Assembly: GCF_001676615.1 (NCBI RefSeq)
Contig: NZ_LYXZ01000014.1
Location: 124,001 to 188,000 of the forward strand
Reading direction: 5' to 3'
Origin: Labrys sp. WJW
Lineage (GTDB): Bacteria > Pseudomonadota > Alphaproteobacteria > Rhizobiales > Labraceae
DNA: 64,000 bases
Below, piece after piece: positions 19,807 to 30,830 of the stretch (within the stretch, counting starts at the first letter, position 1; the number at the start of each line of letters is the position of its first letter). A model generated the notes under the pieces. It worked only from the letters and a program-made list of their open reading frames with translations. It was not told where the DNA came from and searched no databases. A program made the position numbers and the translations under genes.

Positions 19807-20861
19807 TTGGCCCGGGATGACGCTTCCTGAGCGCCAGGCTCGATTTCGGGCCAATCCTCGGTCGGGTCTTCTTCCTTGCTCGCCGCGAGGGCCTTCAGGC
19901 GGCGCGCATAGCGCTGGGCCAGGATGGCGCAGGTCATCAGCTGGATCTGGTGGAACAGCATCAGCGGCAGCACGATCGCCCCGATATTCTGGCCGGCGAA
20001 GATCACGGTGGCCATCGGCACGCCGGTGGCCAGGCTCTTCTTGGAGCCGCAGAACACGATGGTGATCTCGTCCTCCTTGGAAAAGCCCAGGCGGCGGCTG
20101 CCATAGGTGGTGATCAGGAGTACCAAAGCGAGCAGGGCAGCATCGACGAACACCATGGTGAGCAGGGCCGTGGCCGAGAATTGCCGCCACAACCCACCCG
20201 TGACGGCCTCGGAAAAGGCCAGATACACCACCATCAGGATCGAGCCGCGGTCGACGAATCCAAGCACGAAGCGGTGCCGGCGCACGAAGCCGCCGATCCA
20301 GGGCTGCAGCACCTGGCCGAGCACGAAGGGCAGCAGGAGCTGGGTGACGATGGTGATCAGCACCGAGCCCGAAAAGCCCACGCCGCGCGAGGCGAAGAGC
20401 AGGCCGGCCAGCAGCGGCGTGATGAAGATGCCGAGAATGTTGGAGCCCGACGCTGCGCACACGGCGGCCGGGACATTGCCGCCCGCTATCGAGGTGAAGG
20501 CGATCGAGGACTGCACCGTCGAGGGCAGGATGGCGAGAAAGAGAATGCCGCTGGCGAGCGTCGGCGTCAGCATCGACACCAGGCCATAATCGAGGACGAG
20601 CGCCAGCACCGGAAAGAGGGCATAGGTCGCGAGCAGGATGATCAGGTGCAAACGCCAATGCGACAGGCCCGCGATCACCGTGTCGCGCGAAAGCCTGGCG
20701 CCGTGCAGGAAAAAGAGCAGGGCAATCGCACCATTGGCCAGGGCTGCGAATATCTCGGCCGGCCGTCCTGAGATGGGCAGGAAGCTCGCCAACGCCACGA
20801 CGCCCAGGAGCATCAGCATGAAATTGTCGGGGCGGAAGCGCGAAAGCAAGTTGATGACCAC
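19803..20861 (-). CDS. Bile acid:sodium symporter-like transporter (YfeH type)
   Basis: The 352-residue product has about ten membrane segments and matches the SBF-like (PF13593) branch of the bile acid/arsenite/riboflavin transporter superfamily. Recognisable blocks are FLHGARLSRDTVIAGL, LPSTVQSSIAFTSIAGGN and FCGSKKSLATGVPMA, typical of the YfeH group. The substrate is unknown; in bacteria the fold carries organic anions. The start is GTG at 20861. The C-terminal tail is acidic and soluble. It lies between tolB and the sulfate transporter genes and could belong functionally to the latter, but nothing proves it. Confidence 0.85.
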   Translation of the reverse strand: MVINLLSRFRPDNFMLMLLGVVALASFLPISGRPAEIFAALANGAIALLFFLHGARLSRDTVIAGLSHWRLHLIILLATYALFPVLALVLDYGLVSMLTPTLASGILFLAILPSTVQSSIAFTSIAGGNVPAAVCAASGSNILGIFITPLLAGLLFASRGVGFSGSVLITIVTQLLLPFVLGQVLQPWIGGFVRRHRFVLGFVDRGSILMVVYLAFSEAVTGGLWRQFSATALLTMVFVDAALLALVLLITTYGSRRLGFSKEDEITIVFCGSKKSLATGVPMATVIFAGQNIGAIVLPLMLFHQIQLMTCAILAQRYARRLKALAASKEEDPTEDWPEIEPGAQEASSRAK

Positions 20862-21054
20862 CTGACCAGGAAAGACGGCGTTGCCTCATGGACCGGCGCC
20901 GGGACCGCTGCCTTGAAACGCCGCACAGCGTTAACGCATCCTTGCGAGGGGCGGAAGCCTCCCCCACGGCTACGCGGGCCGGTGCAGACCTGCTATGCAC
21001 GCGCCGTAGGGCCGAGGGTCCTGGAGAGGCAGCGGTTCCGCTGCATCGGCAGGA

Positions 21055-22167
21055 TCAGACGCGCTGGAAGGCACTCGGTCGGACGACCACCGGCTCGGTG
21101 GCGGCGCCGCGGAAATAGCGGGCCTCGCCATTGGCGGCGAAAACGGCGGCGTTGAGCAGTTTGAGGCCGACCGGCTTGTTGTTCTCGCTGCTGCGCAGGC
21201 TCGGCGTGTCGACTTCCACCACCGTGCCCTGCGTACCCAGGGCGACCTCAAGGCGGCGGGTGGCGCCGACGCGGCGCTGCGCCACGATCAGCCCGTTGAG
21301 CGCCGAAGCGCCCGGGTCGACCGGCGTGACGTCGTGCGGGCGTACGAACAGGCTGGCCGGCCCGTCCGGCAGGCCGTCGGCATTGAAGGGCAGGGCGGTG
21401 CCGTCGAGCAGGATGCGTCCCTGTGAGATTGCCACCGGCACGCGGCTGGACTCGCCGATGAAGCCGAAGATGAAGGGTGTGGCCGGATGGTCGTAGATCT
21501 CGTCGGGCACGCCGAGCTGGTCGATGCGGCCCTTCTCGAGCACGGCGATGCGGTCCGACAGTTCCAATGCCTCGTCCTGGTCATGGGTGACGAAGATGGT
21601 GGTGTGGCCGGTCTTGTCATGGATGGTGCGCAGCCAGCTGCGCAGATCCTTGCGGACCTTGGCATCGAGGGCGCCGAAGGGCTCGTCCAGCAACAGCACC
21701 TTGGGCTCGACGGCGAGGGCGCGGGCGAGGGCGACGCGCTGGCGCTGGCCGCCGGAAAGCTGGGACGGGTAACGCTGGCCGAAGGCGCCGAGCTGCACCA
21801 GATCGAGGAGTTCGGCCACGCGCCTGACGATTTCCGCTTCGGCGGGCCGCTTGGCACGCGGACGCACCCTCAAGCCGTAGGCGACATTGTCGGCCACCGT
21901 CATGTGGCGGAACAGCGCGTAGTGCTGGAACACGAAGCCGACCCGGCGTTCCTGCACCGTCAGGCCGGCGGTGTCGTCGGCGCCGAAAAAGACGGTGCCG
22001 GTGGTCGGGCGCTCCAGCCCGGCGATGATGCGCAGCAGCGTGGTCTTGCCCGATCCGGAAGGACCGAGCAGGCCGAGGAGCTCGCCCGACTTGATATTGA
22101 GATCAATGCCGTGCAGGGCCGGCGAGACGCCGTAGCTCTTGGTCAGGCCCGTAACGCGGATGTCCAT
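21055..22167 (-). CDS. cysA: Sulfate/thiosulfate ABC transporter ATP-binding protein CysA
   Basis: The 370-residue ATPase has Walker A GPSGSGKT (35-42), signature LSGGQRQR, Walker B VLLLDEPFGALD and switch FVTHDQDEAL. After about residue 240 comes the CysA-type C-terminal region (TOBE-like) with LFVRPHDVTPVD. It would power sulfate import through CysT/CysW. It is the last gene of a sulfate cluster on this strand, 167 bp after cysW, with a REP-like repeat between them. Confidence 0.93.
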   Translation of the reverse strand: MDIRVTGLTKSYGVSPALHGIDLNIKSGELLGLLGPSGSGKTTLLRIIAGLERPTTGTVFFGADDTAGLTVQERRVGFVFQHYALFRHMTVADNVAYGLRVRPRAKRPAEAEIVRRVAELLDLVQLGAFGQRYPSQLSGGQRQRVALARALAVEPKVLLLDEPFGALDAKVRKDLRSWLRTIHDKTGHTTIFVTHDQDEALELSDRIAVLEKGRIDQLGVPDEIYDHPATPFIFGFIGESSRVPVAISQGRILLDGTALPFNADGLPDGPASLFVRPHDVTPVDPGASALNGLIVAQRRVGATRRLEVALGTQGTVVEVDTPSLRSSENNKPVGLKLLNAAVFAANGEARYFRGAATEPVVVRPSAFQRV

Positions 22168-22217
22168 GGATCTATCCTCAAGGCGGGGTTAGTTCGGGGA
22201 GAAACAGTGGCGGTTTC

Positions 22218-22301
22218 GTCATGCCAGGGCTTGGGCGAGGCATCCAGTTTGCACGGCGTCCGCGCCAGCGGCTGGATTGCCGAGCCAAACCCGGCAATGA
22301 C
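22218..22301. repeat. REP-like inverted repeat between cysW and cysA
   Basis: The left arm GTCATGCCAGGGCTTGGGCG and the right arm ending CCCGGCAATGAC are imperfect inverted repeats. They resemble the dispersed GTCAT-GCCGGG...CCCGGCAATGAC repeats common in alphaproteobacterial genomes. It may stabilise or attenuate the operon transcript. Confidence 0.6.
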
Positions 22302-22334
22302 AAAGGAGAGGGAGTGATCTTGGTCATCCCGGCC

Positions 22335-23240
22335 TCAATGTTTGGCGCCGTGGGCGAGTTCGTCGCCATAGCGCCATTCGAGCAGCGTCTTGGCCACCAG
22401 GGTCACCAATGCGAGCATCGCCAGCAGCGAGGCGACGGCAAAGGCGGCGATCGCGGCCGAGCCTCCGCCTTCATACAGGATCTGGATGTGCAGCGGCATG
22501 GTGTTGGTGCCGCCGATGACGTGGCCCGACACCACCGAGACTGCGCCGAACTCGCCCATGGCCCTGGCATTGCACAGGAGCACGCCATAGAGCAGGCCCC
22601 AGCGGATGTTGGGCACGGTCACGGTCCAGAACATTTTGAGCGGCGAGGCGCCCAGCGTCAGCGCCGCTTCCTCGTCCGCCTTGCCCTGGGCCTGCATCAG
22701 CGGAATGAGCTCGCGGGCCACGAAGGGGAAGGTCACGAAGATGGTGGCGAGCACGATACCGGGCAGGGCGAAGATGATGTGGATGCGATGGGCGCTGAGC
22801 CAGGGGCCGAGCAGGCCCTGGGCGCCAAATAGCAGCACGAAGACGAGGCCCGCCACCACGGGAGAGACCGAGAAGGGCAGGTCGATCAGGGTGATGAGCA
22901 GGCTCTTGCCCTTGAAGTCGAACTTGGCCACGGCCCAGGCCGCGATCACGCCGAAGACGATGTTGAGCGGCACCGCGATCAGGGCGACGATCAGGGTCAT
23001 CCAGACGGCGGTCTGGGTATCCGGATCCTCGAAGGACTCGAAATAGGCGGCAGCCCCGCTCCGGAAGGCCTGGTAGAACACCTCGATCAGCGGCAGCACC
23101 AGGAAGGCGGCGAGGAAGACCAGGGCGATGCCGATCAGGATGCGGCGAACCCAGGATGTCTCGGTGGTGACCGCATGCTCGCGGCTGACGGGCGGTTCGC
23201 GATAGAGCTCGATCGCCAGTTCGGAGGTCGAATTAGGCAT
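22335..23240 (-). CDS. cysW: Sulfate ABC transporter permease CysW
   Basis: The 301-residue permease has six membrane segments. The EAA-type loop that docks with CysA is visible as [20 protein letters not shown]. The segment [16 protein letters not shown], about 45 residues later, is the CysW/CysT signature. The start overlaps the end of cysT by 8 bp, so the two are translationally linked. Confidence 0.93.
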   Translation of the reverse strand: MPNSTSELAIELYREPPVSREHAVTTETSWVRRILIGIALVFLAAFLVLPLIEVFYQAFRSGAAAYFESFEDPDTQTAVWMTLIVALIAVPLNIVFGVIAAWAVAKFDFKGKSLLITLIDLPFSVSPVVAGLVFVLLFGAQGLLGPWLSAHRIHIIFALPGIVLATIFVTFPFVARELIPLMQAQGKADEEAALTLGASPLKMFWTVTVPNIRWGLLYGVLLCNARAMGEFGAVSVVSGHVIGGTNTMPLHIQILYEGGGSAAIAAFAVASLLAMLALVTLVAKTLLEWRYGDELAHGAKH

Positions 23241-24087
23241 CGCCCATCCTCCTGCGGCTCCAGGCCTGGATCAGGTTGATCGCCAGCAGCATGGCGAAGG
23301 AGATTGCCAGCATGATGATGGCGATGGCGGCGGCATCGGCATATTTGTTCTGCTCGAGCTTCTGGAAGATCAGGCTCGGCACGATCTCGGAAACATAGGG
23401 AATGTTGCCGGCGATGAAGATCACCGAACCGTATTCGCCGACCGCACGGGCGAAAGCGAGGGCAAAGCCGGTCAGCACGGCGGGCAGGAGCGGGGGCAGC
23501 AGCACGCGCGTCACAGTCTGGAAGCGCGTGGCGCCGAGCGTTGCGGAGGCTTCCTCAATCTCCTTGTCGATCTCGGCCAGCACGGGCTGAAGCGTACGCA
23601 CCACGAAGGGCAGGCCGATGAAGACCAGGGCGACGAAGATACCCTTGGTGGTGAAGGCGACCTTGATGCCGGCAAGGGCGAAGAACTGGCCGATCCAGCC
23701 ATTGGTGGCATAAAGGCTCGACAGGGCCAGGCCCGCCACGGCTGTCGGCAGGGCAAAAGGCAGGTCCACGGCGGCGTCGACCAGGCGCTTGCCTGGGAAG
23801 TCATATCGCACCAGCACCCAGGCGACGATGACGCCGAAGACGACATTGACCAGGGCGGCAACGAGAGAAATGCCGAAGGTGACCCTCAGGGCCGCGGCAA
23901 CCTGTCCCTCAGCCGCGATCGCCAGGATGCCGGAAGGGCCGAGCACGGCCGCCTTCTGCAACAGCGCGGCGAGGGGGATCAGCACGATCAGGCTGAGATA
24001 GAAGATCGTGTAGCCGAGCGTCAGTCCGAAGCCCGGCAGGGCGGTCGGTTTGACGAAGGGGGCTCGCAAGGTGGCGGCAAGAGCCAT
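23233..24087 (-). CDS. cysT: Sulfate ABC transporter permease CysT
   Basis: The 284-residue permease pairs with CysW. Its docking loop reads [20 protein letters not shown] and the signature [18 protein letters not shown] follows. Length and helix count are normal. The upstream neighbour is the sulfate-binding protein gene, 160 bp away across a REP-like repeat. Confidence 0.93.
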   Translation of the reverse strand: MALAATLRAPFVKPTALPGFGLTLGYTIFYLSLIVLIPLAALLQKAAVLGPSGILAIAAEGQVAAALRVTFGISLVAALVNVVFGVIVAWVLVRYDFPGKRLVDAAVDLPFALPTAVAGLALSSLYATNGWIGQFFALAGIKVAFTTKGIFVALVFIGLPFVVRTLQPVLAEIDKEIEEASATLGATRFQTVTRVLLPPLLPAVLTGFALAFARAVGEYGSVIFIAGNIPYVSEIVPSLIFQKLEQNKYADAAAIAIIMLAISFAMLLAINLIQAWSRRRMGDA

Positions 24088-24107
24088 GGGCGGTTCCTGG
24101 GTGGAAT

Positions 24108-24241
24108 GTCATCCCGTGCGCGATGCAGCATGAGATGCTGCGTCGCAGACACGGGACCGTAAAACGAGAAAGGCGCTCTATTCGGAGCTCGGTCCCGGCT
24201 CCGCGAAGCGTCACTGCGTGCCGCATCGCGTCCGGGATGAC
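24108..24241. repeat. REP-like inverted repeat between sbp and cysT
   Basis: The outer arms GTCATCCCG (24108-24116) and CGGGATGAC (24233-24241) enclose smaller hairpins such as GCAGCATGAGATGCTGC. This is the same kind of dispersed chromosomal repeat as the one between cysW and cysA. Confidence 0.6.
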
Positions 24242-24247
24242 GTGCCT

Positions 24248-25297
24248 TTACCCCTTCGGCTTGTAGATCTGGTCGAAGATGCCGCCATCGGCGAAATGCT
24301 TGGCCTGGACCTTGGCCCAGCCGCCGAATTGCGGCTCGGAAATGGTGAACAGCTTCAACTTGGCGAAACGGGCGAGATCGACTGGATCGGCGGCTGCCTC
24401 GTCGCTCGCGCGATAGCCATTGTGGGCGATGATCTTCTGGGCGGCCGGGGTGTAGAGGAAGTTGAGATAGGCTTCGGCCTGCTTGCGGGTGCCCTTGGCG
24501 TCGACATTGGCATCGACGATGCTCACGGGCGGCTCGGCCAGGATCGAGATCGAGGGCACCACGACCTCGAGCTTGTCCTCGCCGAATTCCTTCAGCGTGA
24601 GGAAGGCTTCGTTCTCCCAGGCGATCATCACATCGCCGACCTCGCGCTGCGCGAAGGTGATGGTGGCGCCGCGGGCGGCCGAGTCGAGCACCGGCACATT
24701 GCGATAGAGGGCCGCCACGAAGTCGCGCGTCTTGTCCTCGTCGCCGCCCGTCTTGTCCCAGGCGTAGCCCCAGGCGGCCAGATAGTTCCAGCGCGTGCCG
24801 CCGCCGGTCTTGGGGTTGCCGGTGATCACGGCAACGTCGGGGCGCACGAGGTCGCCCCAGTCCTTGATGCCCTTGGGATTGCCCTTGCGCACCACGAAGA
24901 CGATGGTGGAGGCATAGGGCGTGGAATTGCGCGGCAGGCGGGACTGCCAGTTCTCCGGGATCTTCTTGGTCGCCTTGGCGATGGAGTCGATGTCGTTGGA
25001 CAGCGCGAGCGTCACCACGTCGGCGTCGAGCCCGTCGATGACGGCGCGCGCCTGCTTGCCGGAACCGGCATGGGACTGTTTGATGGTGAGGTCCTCGCCT
25101 GTCTTGGCCTTCCAATCCGCTGCGAACGCCTTGTTGATCTCCTTGTAGAGCTCGCGCGTGGCGTCATAGGAGACATTGAGGAGCTCGGTAGCGTGGGCGC
25201 GCGAAGGTGCGCCGAAGGTCATCCACAGCACGAAGCCGAGGGCCAGCAGCACGGTAAGGGTGTCGCGAAGGCGGGTGAGGCTCGTCATGCCGGTCAT
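24248..25297 (-). CDS. Sulfate ABC transporter substrate-binding protein, copy 1
   Basis: The 349-residue periplasmic protein has a leader ([23 protein letters not shown]) and the family start [20 protein letters not shown]. Further blocks are [19 protein letters not shown] and [20 protein letters not shown], which contact sulfate in Sbp/CysP. It is closely similar along its whole length to copy 2 at 25532-26581, so the two are tandem paralogues. It shares a 27-bp upstream box with copy 2 and is the probable first gene of sbp-cysT-cysW-cysA. Confidence 0.93.
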   Translation of the reverse strand: MTGMTSLTRLRDTLTVLLALGFVLWMTFGAPSRAHATELLNVSYDATRELYKEINKAFAADWKAKTGEDLTIKQSHAGSGKQARAVIDGLDADVVTLALSNDIDSIAKATKKIPENWQSRLPRNSTPYASTIVFVVRKGNPKGIKDWGDLVRPDVAVITGNPKTGGGTRWNYLAAWGYAWDKTGGDEDKTRDFVAALYRNVPVLDSAARGATITFAQREVGDVMIAWENEAFLTLKEFGEDKLEVVVPSISILAEPPVSIVDANVDAKGTRKQAEAYLNFLYTPAAQKIIAHNGYRASDEAAADPVDLARFAKLKLFTISEPQFGGWAKVQAKHFADGGIFDQIYKPKG

Positions 25298-25344
25298 TTC
25301 ACAACCTGGAAGTGGGAAAGGAGAATTTACAACTTCTTTATATA

Positions 25345-25371
25345 TCCACTAAATCAATCGACATTGTCAAT
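25345..25371 (-). promoter_or_regulatory. Conserved upstream box of sbp copy 1
   Basis: On the minus strand the box reads ATTGACAATGTCGATTGATT followed by TAGTGGA. The same 27-nt block with three substitutions stands 38 bp before copy 2. It contains TTGACA, a likely -35 element, and a GATTGATTTAGTGG segment that may be an operator. Confidence 0.6.
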
Positions 25372-25483
25372 GTGTTAAATGTGATAAAATCCACAATAAT
25401 AATGTGTTATATGCGAACTGTGCTGGCTGAGAACACCGACTGAACGGCTGAGCAGGACAGGGATCGTTCTGCGGGGCTTTCCC

Positions 25484-25519
25484 AAAAAGAAACGGGCCCG
25501 CAGGCCCGTTTCGCTTTTT
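25484..25519 (-). terminator. Terminator after sbp copy 2
   Basis: The hairpin GAAACGGGCC-TGCG-GGCCCGTTTC is followed on the minus strand by a T run. It separates copy 2 from copy 1, so the paralogues are separate transcription units with their own promoters. Confidence 0.85.
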
Positions 25520-25531
25520 CGGTCGGTCGCC

Positions 25532-26581
25532 TCATTGCGGCTTGTAGATCTGGTCGAAGACCCCGCCATCGCCGAAATGCTTGGGCTGGGCGGTCTTCCA
25601 GCCCCCGAAGCGGGCGTCATCGATCGTCACCAGCTTGAGCTTGGGAAAGCGGGCGAGATCAGCCGGATCGGCGGCCTTTTCATCGATCGGCCGATAGAAG
25701 TTGTGGGCGATGATCTTCTGGGCAGCCGGGGTGTAGAGGAAGTTGAGATAGGCCTCGGCCTGCTTGCGGGTGCCCTTGGCGTCGACATTGGCATCGACGA
25801 TGGCGACCGGCGGTTCAGCCAGGATGGAGGAGGAGGGCGAGACGATCTCGTATTTGTCGGCGCCGAACTCCTGCAGCGTCAGGAAGGCTTCGTTCTCCCA
25901 GGCGATCAGCACGTCACCGGTGTCGCGCTGGGCGAAGGTGACGGTGGAGCCGCGGGCGCCCGAGTCGAGCACGGGCACGTTGCGATAGAGGGCGGCCACG
26001 AAGTCGCGGGCCTTGGCCTCGTCGCCGCCATTCTTGTCGAAGGCATAGCTCCAGGCGGCCAGATAGTTCCAGCGCGCGCCGCCGCTGGTCTTGGGATTGG
26101 GCGTGATCACGGCGATGCCGGGCTTGACCAGGTCGTCCCAGTCCTTGACGCCCTTGGGATTGCCCTTGCGCACCACGAAGACGATGGTCGAGGTGTAGGG
26201 CGAGGAATTGTGCGGCAGGCGCGACTGCCAATTGTCGGGCAGCTTCTTGGTTGCCGTGGCGATGGCGTCGATGTCGCCGGACAGTGCGAGGGTCACCACA
26301 TCGGCCTCGAGGCCGTCGATCACCGAGCGCGCCTGCTTGCCCGAACCGCCATGCGATTGCTTGATGGTGAGGTCTTCGCCGGCCTTGGCCTTCCAGTCGG
26401 CGATGAAGGCGGCGTTGACCTCCTTGTAGAGCTCGCGCGTCGGGTCGTAGGAGACATTCAGCAATTCGGCGGCGCGAGCCCCTGCGAGCGCGCCGAAAAT
26501 CAGCCAGAGCACGAGGCCGAGGACCAGGAGGACGCCGAGCGTGTCCCTCAGTCGCGCCAGGCGAAGCGTTTTGATCGTCAT
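25532..26581 (-). CDS. Sulfate ABC transporter substrate-binding protein, copy 2
   Basis: The 349-residue paralogue of the downstream binding protein has the same blocks [39 protein letters not shown] and [16 protein letters not shown]. Most differences are conservative. The start at 26581 ([11 protein letters not shown]) is preferred over a longer frame to 26686, which would read through the upstream box. Followed by a terminator, it is monocistronic and can supply binding protein in excess over the permease. A different specificity (for example thiosulfate) is possible but not shown. Confidence 0.92.
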   Translation of the reverse strand: MTIKTLRLARLRDTLGVLLVLGLVLWLIFGALAGARAAELLNVSYDPTRELYKEVNAAFIADWKAKAGEDLTIKQSHGGSGKQARSVIDGLEADVVTLALSGDIDAIATATKKLPDNWQSRLPHNSSPYTSTIVFVVRKGNPKGVKDWDDLVKPGIAVITPNPKTSGGARWNYLAAWSYAFDKNGGDEAKARDFVAALYRNVPVLDSGARGSTVTFAQRDTGDVLIAWENEAFLTLQEFGADKYEIVSPSSSILAEPPVAIVDANVDAKGTRKQAEAYLNFLYTPAAQKIIAHNFYRPIDEKAADPADLARFPKLKLVTIDDARFGGWKTAQPKHFGDGGVFDQIYKPQ

Positions 26582-26618
26582 GGGTTCGGTTTCCAGTCGA
26601 GAGAAGCTTGACCAAATC

Positions 26619-26645
26619 TCCACTAAATCAATCAACCTTGTCAAT
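26619..26645 (-). promoter_or_regulatory. Conserved upstream box of sbp copy 2
   Basis: On the minus strand it reads ATTGACAAGGTTGATTGATT followed by TAGTGGA, matching the box at 25345-25371. The rest of 26646-26942, between sbp copy 2 and pal, is free of genes. Confidence 0.6.
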
Positions 26646-26791
26646 CTATAAAATGCATAGAGTAAAAGTATTATGTCGCAATTCACATGTCGAGGATGTG
26701 TGACATGAATGCGACAGTCGCCGGGAATGACGGTGCGCCTCGCTTGAGCCCAGCCGGGGCCACCATTGTGCCGGAATTGATCAGCACTTGG

Positions 26792-26799
26792 TTAACCAT
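26792..26799 (+). promoter_or_regulatory. Possible CtrA half-site upstream of pal
   Basis: TTAACCAT matches the CtrA half-site consensus of alphaproteobacteria, and a near copy (TTAACCAG) lies at 26885-26892, 51 bp before the pal start. Control of envelope division genes by CtrA is known in relatives; here it is inference from short motifs. Confidence 0.3.
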
Positions 26800-26942
26800 A
26801 GTGGCAGTTTGGCTCTTGCGGTAGGGCGCGATGGCTGCGCGACCGCCAAGAAATCGCCGCGGGCCGTGTTTCCAGAACGTTCGATTAACCAGCTTTCGCT
26901 ATGGCTGATTTACCAATTCTGACGACCGGAGGAGTAACCGGA

Positions 26943-27473
26943 ATGATGACGTCCCTGCGCGCGGTCCCTGCACTGCGCTTTGCCGCTGCACTGACCTGTG
27001 TGCTCGCACTGGCGGCCTGTAAGAGTAAGTCTGGTGCTGGCGACGGCCTCGGTGGTCCCGGCGGCGCCGGTGGTGGTGGCTATGGCGCGGGCGGTGCTGC
27101 ATCGCCCGGCAGCCAGCAGGACTTCGTCGTGAATGTCGGCGATCGCGTGCTGTTCCTCGTCGACCAGTCCGACATCACCCCCGAAGGGCAGCAGACGCTG
27201 AACAAGCAGGCCCAGTGGCTGAAGGCCTATCCGCGTTACTCCGTCACCATCGAAGGCCATGCCGACGAGCGCGGCACGCGTGACTACAACTTCGCCCTCG
27301 GCCAGCGCCGCGCCCAGTCGGTGCGCGACTATCTGATGGCGCAGGGCATTTCGGGTGGCCGCATGCGCACCATCTCCTACGGCAAGGAGCGCCCGGTGGC
27401 GACCTGCAACGACATCTCCTGCTGGTCGCAGAACCGCCGCGCCGTCACCGTGCTGAACGGCGGCAATTCCTGA
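26943..27473 (+). CDS. pal: Peptidoglycan-associated lipoprotein Pal
   Basis: The 176-residue outer-membrane lipoprotein has a lipobox LALAAC followed by a glycine-rich tether (GGPGGAGGGGYGAGGA) and a C-terminal OmpA-like domain (about residues 65-176). The peptidoglycan-binding motif IEGHADERGTRDYNFALG is intact. The start at 26943 follows a GGAGG about ten bases upstream; the start at 26901 is too far from the signal peptide. Alone on its strand, it is cut off from tolB by the sulfate genes. Confidence 0.96.
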   Translation: MMTSLRAVPALRFAAALTCVLALAACKSKSGAGDGLGGPGGAGGGGYGAGGAASPGSQQDFVVNVGDRVLFLVDQSDITPEGQQTLNKQAQWLKAYPRYSVTIEGHADERGTRDYNFALGQRRAQSVRDYLMAQGISGGRMRTISYGKERPVATCNDISCWSQNRRAVTVLNGGNS

Positions 27474-27479
27474 GTCGAG

Positions 27480-27500
27480 GGCGGGCCTTCCGGCCCGCCT
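27480..27500 (+). terminator. Hairpin after pal
   Basis: GGCGGGCC-TTCC-GGCCCGCC lies just after the pal stop. There is no immediate T run, but GTTTT follows 11 bp later, so termination may be weak. Confidence 0.5.
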
Positions 27501-27515
27501 GATCCTGCGTGTTTT

Positions 27516-27623
27516 GAGGCGGACAGGATGTCCGCGGTCCCAGCCGAGGCGTTGGTCACACGAACCTTGCGAGGTTTGCAACGGCAACGTCCATGCTGGG
27601 ACCGCGGACGTCTCGTCCGCCTC
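27516..27623. repeat. Cloverleaf-like palindromic repeat between pal and ruvB
   Basis: Two 29-nt arms (27516-27544 and 27595-27623) starting GAGGCGGAC are inverted repeats that differ only at the centre of the small hairpin inside each arm. A central hairpin (AACCT-TGCG-AGGTT) completes a three-way fold. It lies at one junction of the rearranged tol-pal region. Confidence 0.75.
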
Positions 27624-27642
27624 TTGTTTTCCAAGAGCTGCG

Positions 27643-28716
27643 TCAATCCTCGTCGCCGAACAGCGGCATCTGCGGCGGTGTCGAGCTTGGCACTGCCAGG
27701 CCGAGATGGCGATAGGCGTGCGGCGTCATCACCCGGCCGCGCGGGGTGCGCTGCAGGAAGCCCTGCTGGATCAGATAGGGCTCGATGATGTCCTCGATGG
27801 CATCGCGCGGCTCCGACAGTGCGGCGGCGATCGTCTCGATACCCACCGGGCCGCCGCCGAAGCTCAACGCCACCAGGTTGAGATAGCGATTATCCATGGC
27901 GTCGAGCCCGGCCTGGTCGACTTCCAATGCACTCAAGGCCTTGTCGGCGATGGCTCTGGTGATGGTTTCGGCGCCGAGCACCGAAGCGAAGTCGCGCACG
28001 CGTCGCAGCAGGCGCCCGGCAATGCGCGGCGTGCCGCGGGCCCGGCGGGCGATCTCGTTGGCGCCGTCCTCGGCGATCGGCGTGCCCATCACCCGGCCGC
28101 CGCGCTTCACGATCAGCTCAAGCTCCTCCACCGTGTAGAACTGCAGGCGGATGGGAATTCCGAAGCGGTCGCGCAGCGGCGTGGTTAGCAGGCCGGCCCT
28201 GGTGGTGGCGCCCACCAGCGTGAATTTGGCGAGATCGATACGCACCGATCGCGCCGCCGGTCCCTCGCCGATGATGAGATCGAGCTGGAAATCCTCCATG
28301 GCTGGGTAGAGGATTTCCTCCACGGCCGGATTGAGGCGATGGATCTCGTCGATGAACAGGACGTCTCGCTCTTCCAGATTGGTAAGCAAAGCGGCAAGAT
28401 CGCCGGCCTTGGCAATTACCGGCCCGGAAGTTGCGCGGAAATTGACGCCGAGTTCGCGCGAGACGATCTGGGCCAAGGTGGTCTTGCCGAGGCCCGGCGG
28501 CCCGACGAACAGCACATGGTCGAGGGCATCGCCGCGCTTGCGGGCGGCCTCGATGAAGATCGACAGATTCTCGCGGGCCTTGGCCTGGCCGACGAATTCG
28601 CCGAGGTCCTGCGGGCGCAGCTTGGAATCGGTCGCATCCTCGTCACGCGAATCGCCGCTCAGGAGGCGGGCGGATTTGGGCGCCTCGCCGCCGGCGCTCT
28701 TGCGCGTGGGCTTCAT
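27643..28716 (-). CDS. ruvB: Holliday junction DNA helicase RuvB
   Basis: The 357-residue hexameric AAA+ motor drives branch migration with RuvA. Walker A GPPGLGKT, Walker B FIDEIHRL, sensor 1 [11 protein letters not shown] and the C-terminal winged helix ([12 protein letters not shown]) are present. The ATG overlaps the ruvA stop by 4 bp. Confidence 0.97.
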   Translation of the reverse strand: MKPTRKSAGGEAPKSARLLSGDSRDEDATDSKLRPQDLGEFVGQAKARENLSIFIEAARKRGDALDHVLFVGPPGLGKTTLAQIVSRELGVNFRATSGPVIAKAGDLAALLTNLEERDVLFIDEIHRLNPAVEEILYPAMEDFQLDLIIGEGPAARSVRIDLAKFTLVGATTRAGLLTTPLRDRFGIPIRLQFYTVEELELIVKRGGRVMGTPIAEDGANEIARRARGTPRIAGRLLRRVRDFASVLGAETITRAIADKALSALEVDQAGLDAMDNRYLNLVALSFGGGPVGIETIAAALSEPRDAIEDIIEPYLIQQGFLQRTPRGRVMTPHAYRHLGLAVPSSTPPQMPLFGDED

Positions 28717-29330
28717 CGCGACAATTCCTTCAGGCCAAGGCGGATGAGCTTGGCCGTCTCGGCGCCTTCACCCGCGTCCCGCAGAGCGGCGGCGACGGCC
28801 GCCGAGGCCTGGGTCTGGGCATAGCCGAGATTGACCAGGGCCGACACCGCATCGCTGACAGGACCGGCGGCGCGCTGCTCGCCGATATCGGCCTGCAGGC
28901 TGATGACGTCGGCAGGAACATGGCCGAAGCTCGGCACCTTGTCCTTGAGCTCGGTGACGATGCGCTGGGCGACCTTCGGGCCGACGCCGGGCGAGCGTGC
29001 CACCGCCCCCTTGTCGCCCAGGGCGATGGCGGAGGCGAGATCGGCGGGCTTGAGTGTCGACAGGATGGCGAGCGCCACTTTGGTGCCGATGCCCTGCACG
29101 GTCTGCAGCAGGCGGAACCAGTCACGCTCGTTGTCGCTGGAGAAACCGAACAGGCGGATCTGGTCCTCGCGCACATGGGTTTCGATGGCGAGCATGGTCG
29201 CCTCGCCCGGAGAGGGCAGGGTGCCGAGCGTGCGGCTGGAACAATAAACGATGTAGCCCACGCCCTGCACGTCGAGGATCACCCAATCCTCGCCATAGCT
29301 GTCAACGATGCCGCGCAATTTGCCGATCAT
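28713..29330 (-). CDS. ruvA: Holliday junction DNA helicase subunit RuvA
   Basis: The 205-residue tetrameric junction-binding protein has an N-terminal OB fold ([20 protein letters not shown]), two helix-hairpin-helix motifs (about residues 70-130, including [17 protein letters not shown]) and a C-terminal RuvB-binding domain. It is coupled to ruvB by a 4-bp overlap. Confidence 0.96.
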   Translation of the reverse strand: MIGKLRGIVDSYGEDWVILDVQGVGYIVYCSSRTLGTLPSPGEATMLAIETHVREDQIRLFGFSSDNERDWFRLLQTVQGIGTKVALAILSTLKPADLASAIALGDKGAVARSPGVGPKVAQRIVTELKDKVPSFGHVPADVISLQADIGEQRAAGPVSDAVSALVNLGYAQTQASAAVAAALRDAGEGAETAKLIRLGLKELSR

Positions 29331-29391
29331 GGGACCCTCATCGGGCCATATCTAGCGGTTTCGATTGATTCGTGCGCCCGCTTCACGTGTC

Positions 29392-30210
<819 letters not shown>

Positions 30211-30310
30211 GGCGAATCCTCGGATAAATTCACGGTTTGTTCTAGGGGCGGTAAACCCGGGTGGCAAGCGCTATTTACTGGGAGCACGGGCATCTGCGAG
30301 AGCCAGCGTC

Positions 30311-30829
30311 TCAGGAGGACCGCTTCAGGATCGCTGCCAGATTGTGGCTGGTGCGGTGATGGGCATGGGTGATGGCGACGGCGAGGGCGTCGGCCGCGTC
30401 ATCCGACTTCGGGTCGGCCTTGGGCAGTAGCACCTTGATCATCAGGCGGATCTGCTTCTTGTCGGCATGGCCGGAGCCCACCACGGTCTTCTTCACCAGG
30501 TTCGGCGCATATTCGTTGACGGCGAGGCCGGCCTGGGCCGGCACCAGCATGGCGATGCCGCGGGCTTGGCCGAGCTTGAGGGTTGCCGTGGCATCCTTGT
30601 TGACGAAGGTCTTCTCCACCGCCGCCTCGTCCGGCTCGAAACGAGTCACCACCTCGGTGAGGCCCGTATGCAGCTCGAGCAGGCGGTGGGCGAGTTCCTC
30701 ATTGTCGTCGGAAAACACCGTGCCGCAGGCGACGAAGGAGAGCCGGTTGGCCAGCACCTCGATCACGCCCCAGCCGGTGCGGCGCAGGCCTGGATCGACG
30801 CCGAGGATGCGGATGGGGGTCTGTGACAT
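30311..30829 (-). CDS. ruvC: Crossover junction endodeoxyribonuclease RuvC
   Basis: The 172-residue RNase H-fold resolvase cuts Holliday junctions. Catalytic acidic residues lie in [16 protein letters not shown] (Asp near residue 11), [12 protein letters not shown] and [16 protein letters not shown]. The start at 30829 matches the family; the longer frame to 30895 enters the palindromic repeat. Confidence 0.95.
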   Translation of the reverse strand: MSQTPIRILGVDPGLRRTGWGVIEVLANRLSFVACGTVFSDDNEELAHRLLELHTGLTEVVTRFEPDEAAVEKTFVNKDATATLKLGQARGIAMLVPAQAGLAVNEYAPNLVKKTVVGSGHADKKQIRLMIKVLLPKADPKSDDAADALAVAITHAHHRTSHNLAAILKRSS

Positions 30830-30830
30830 G

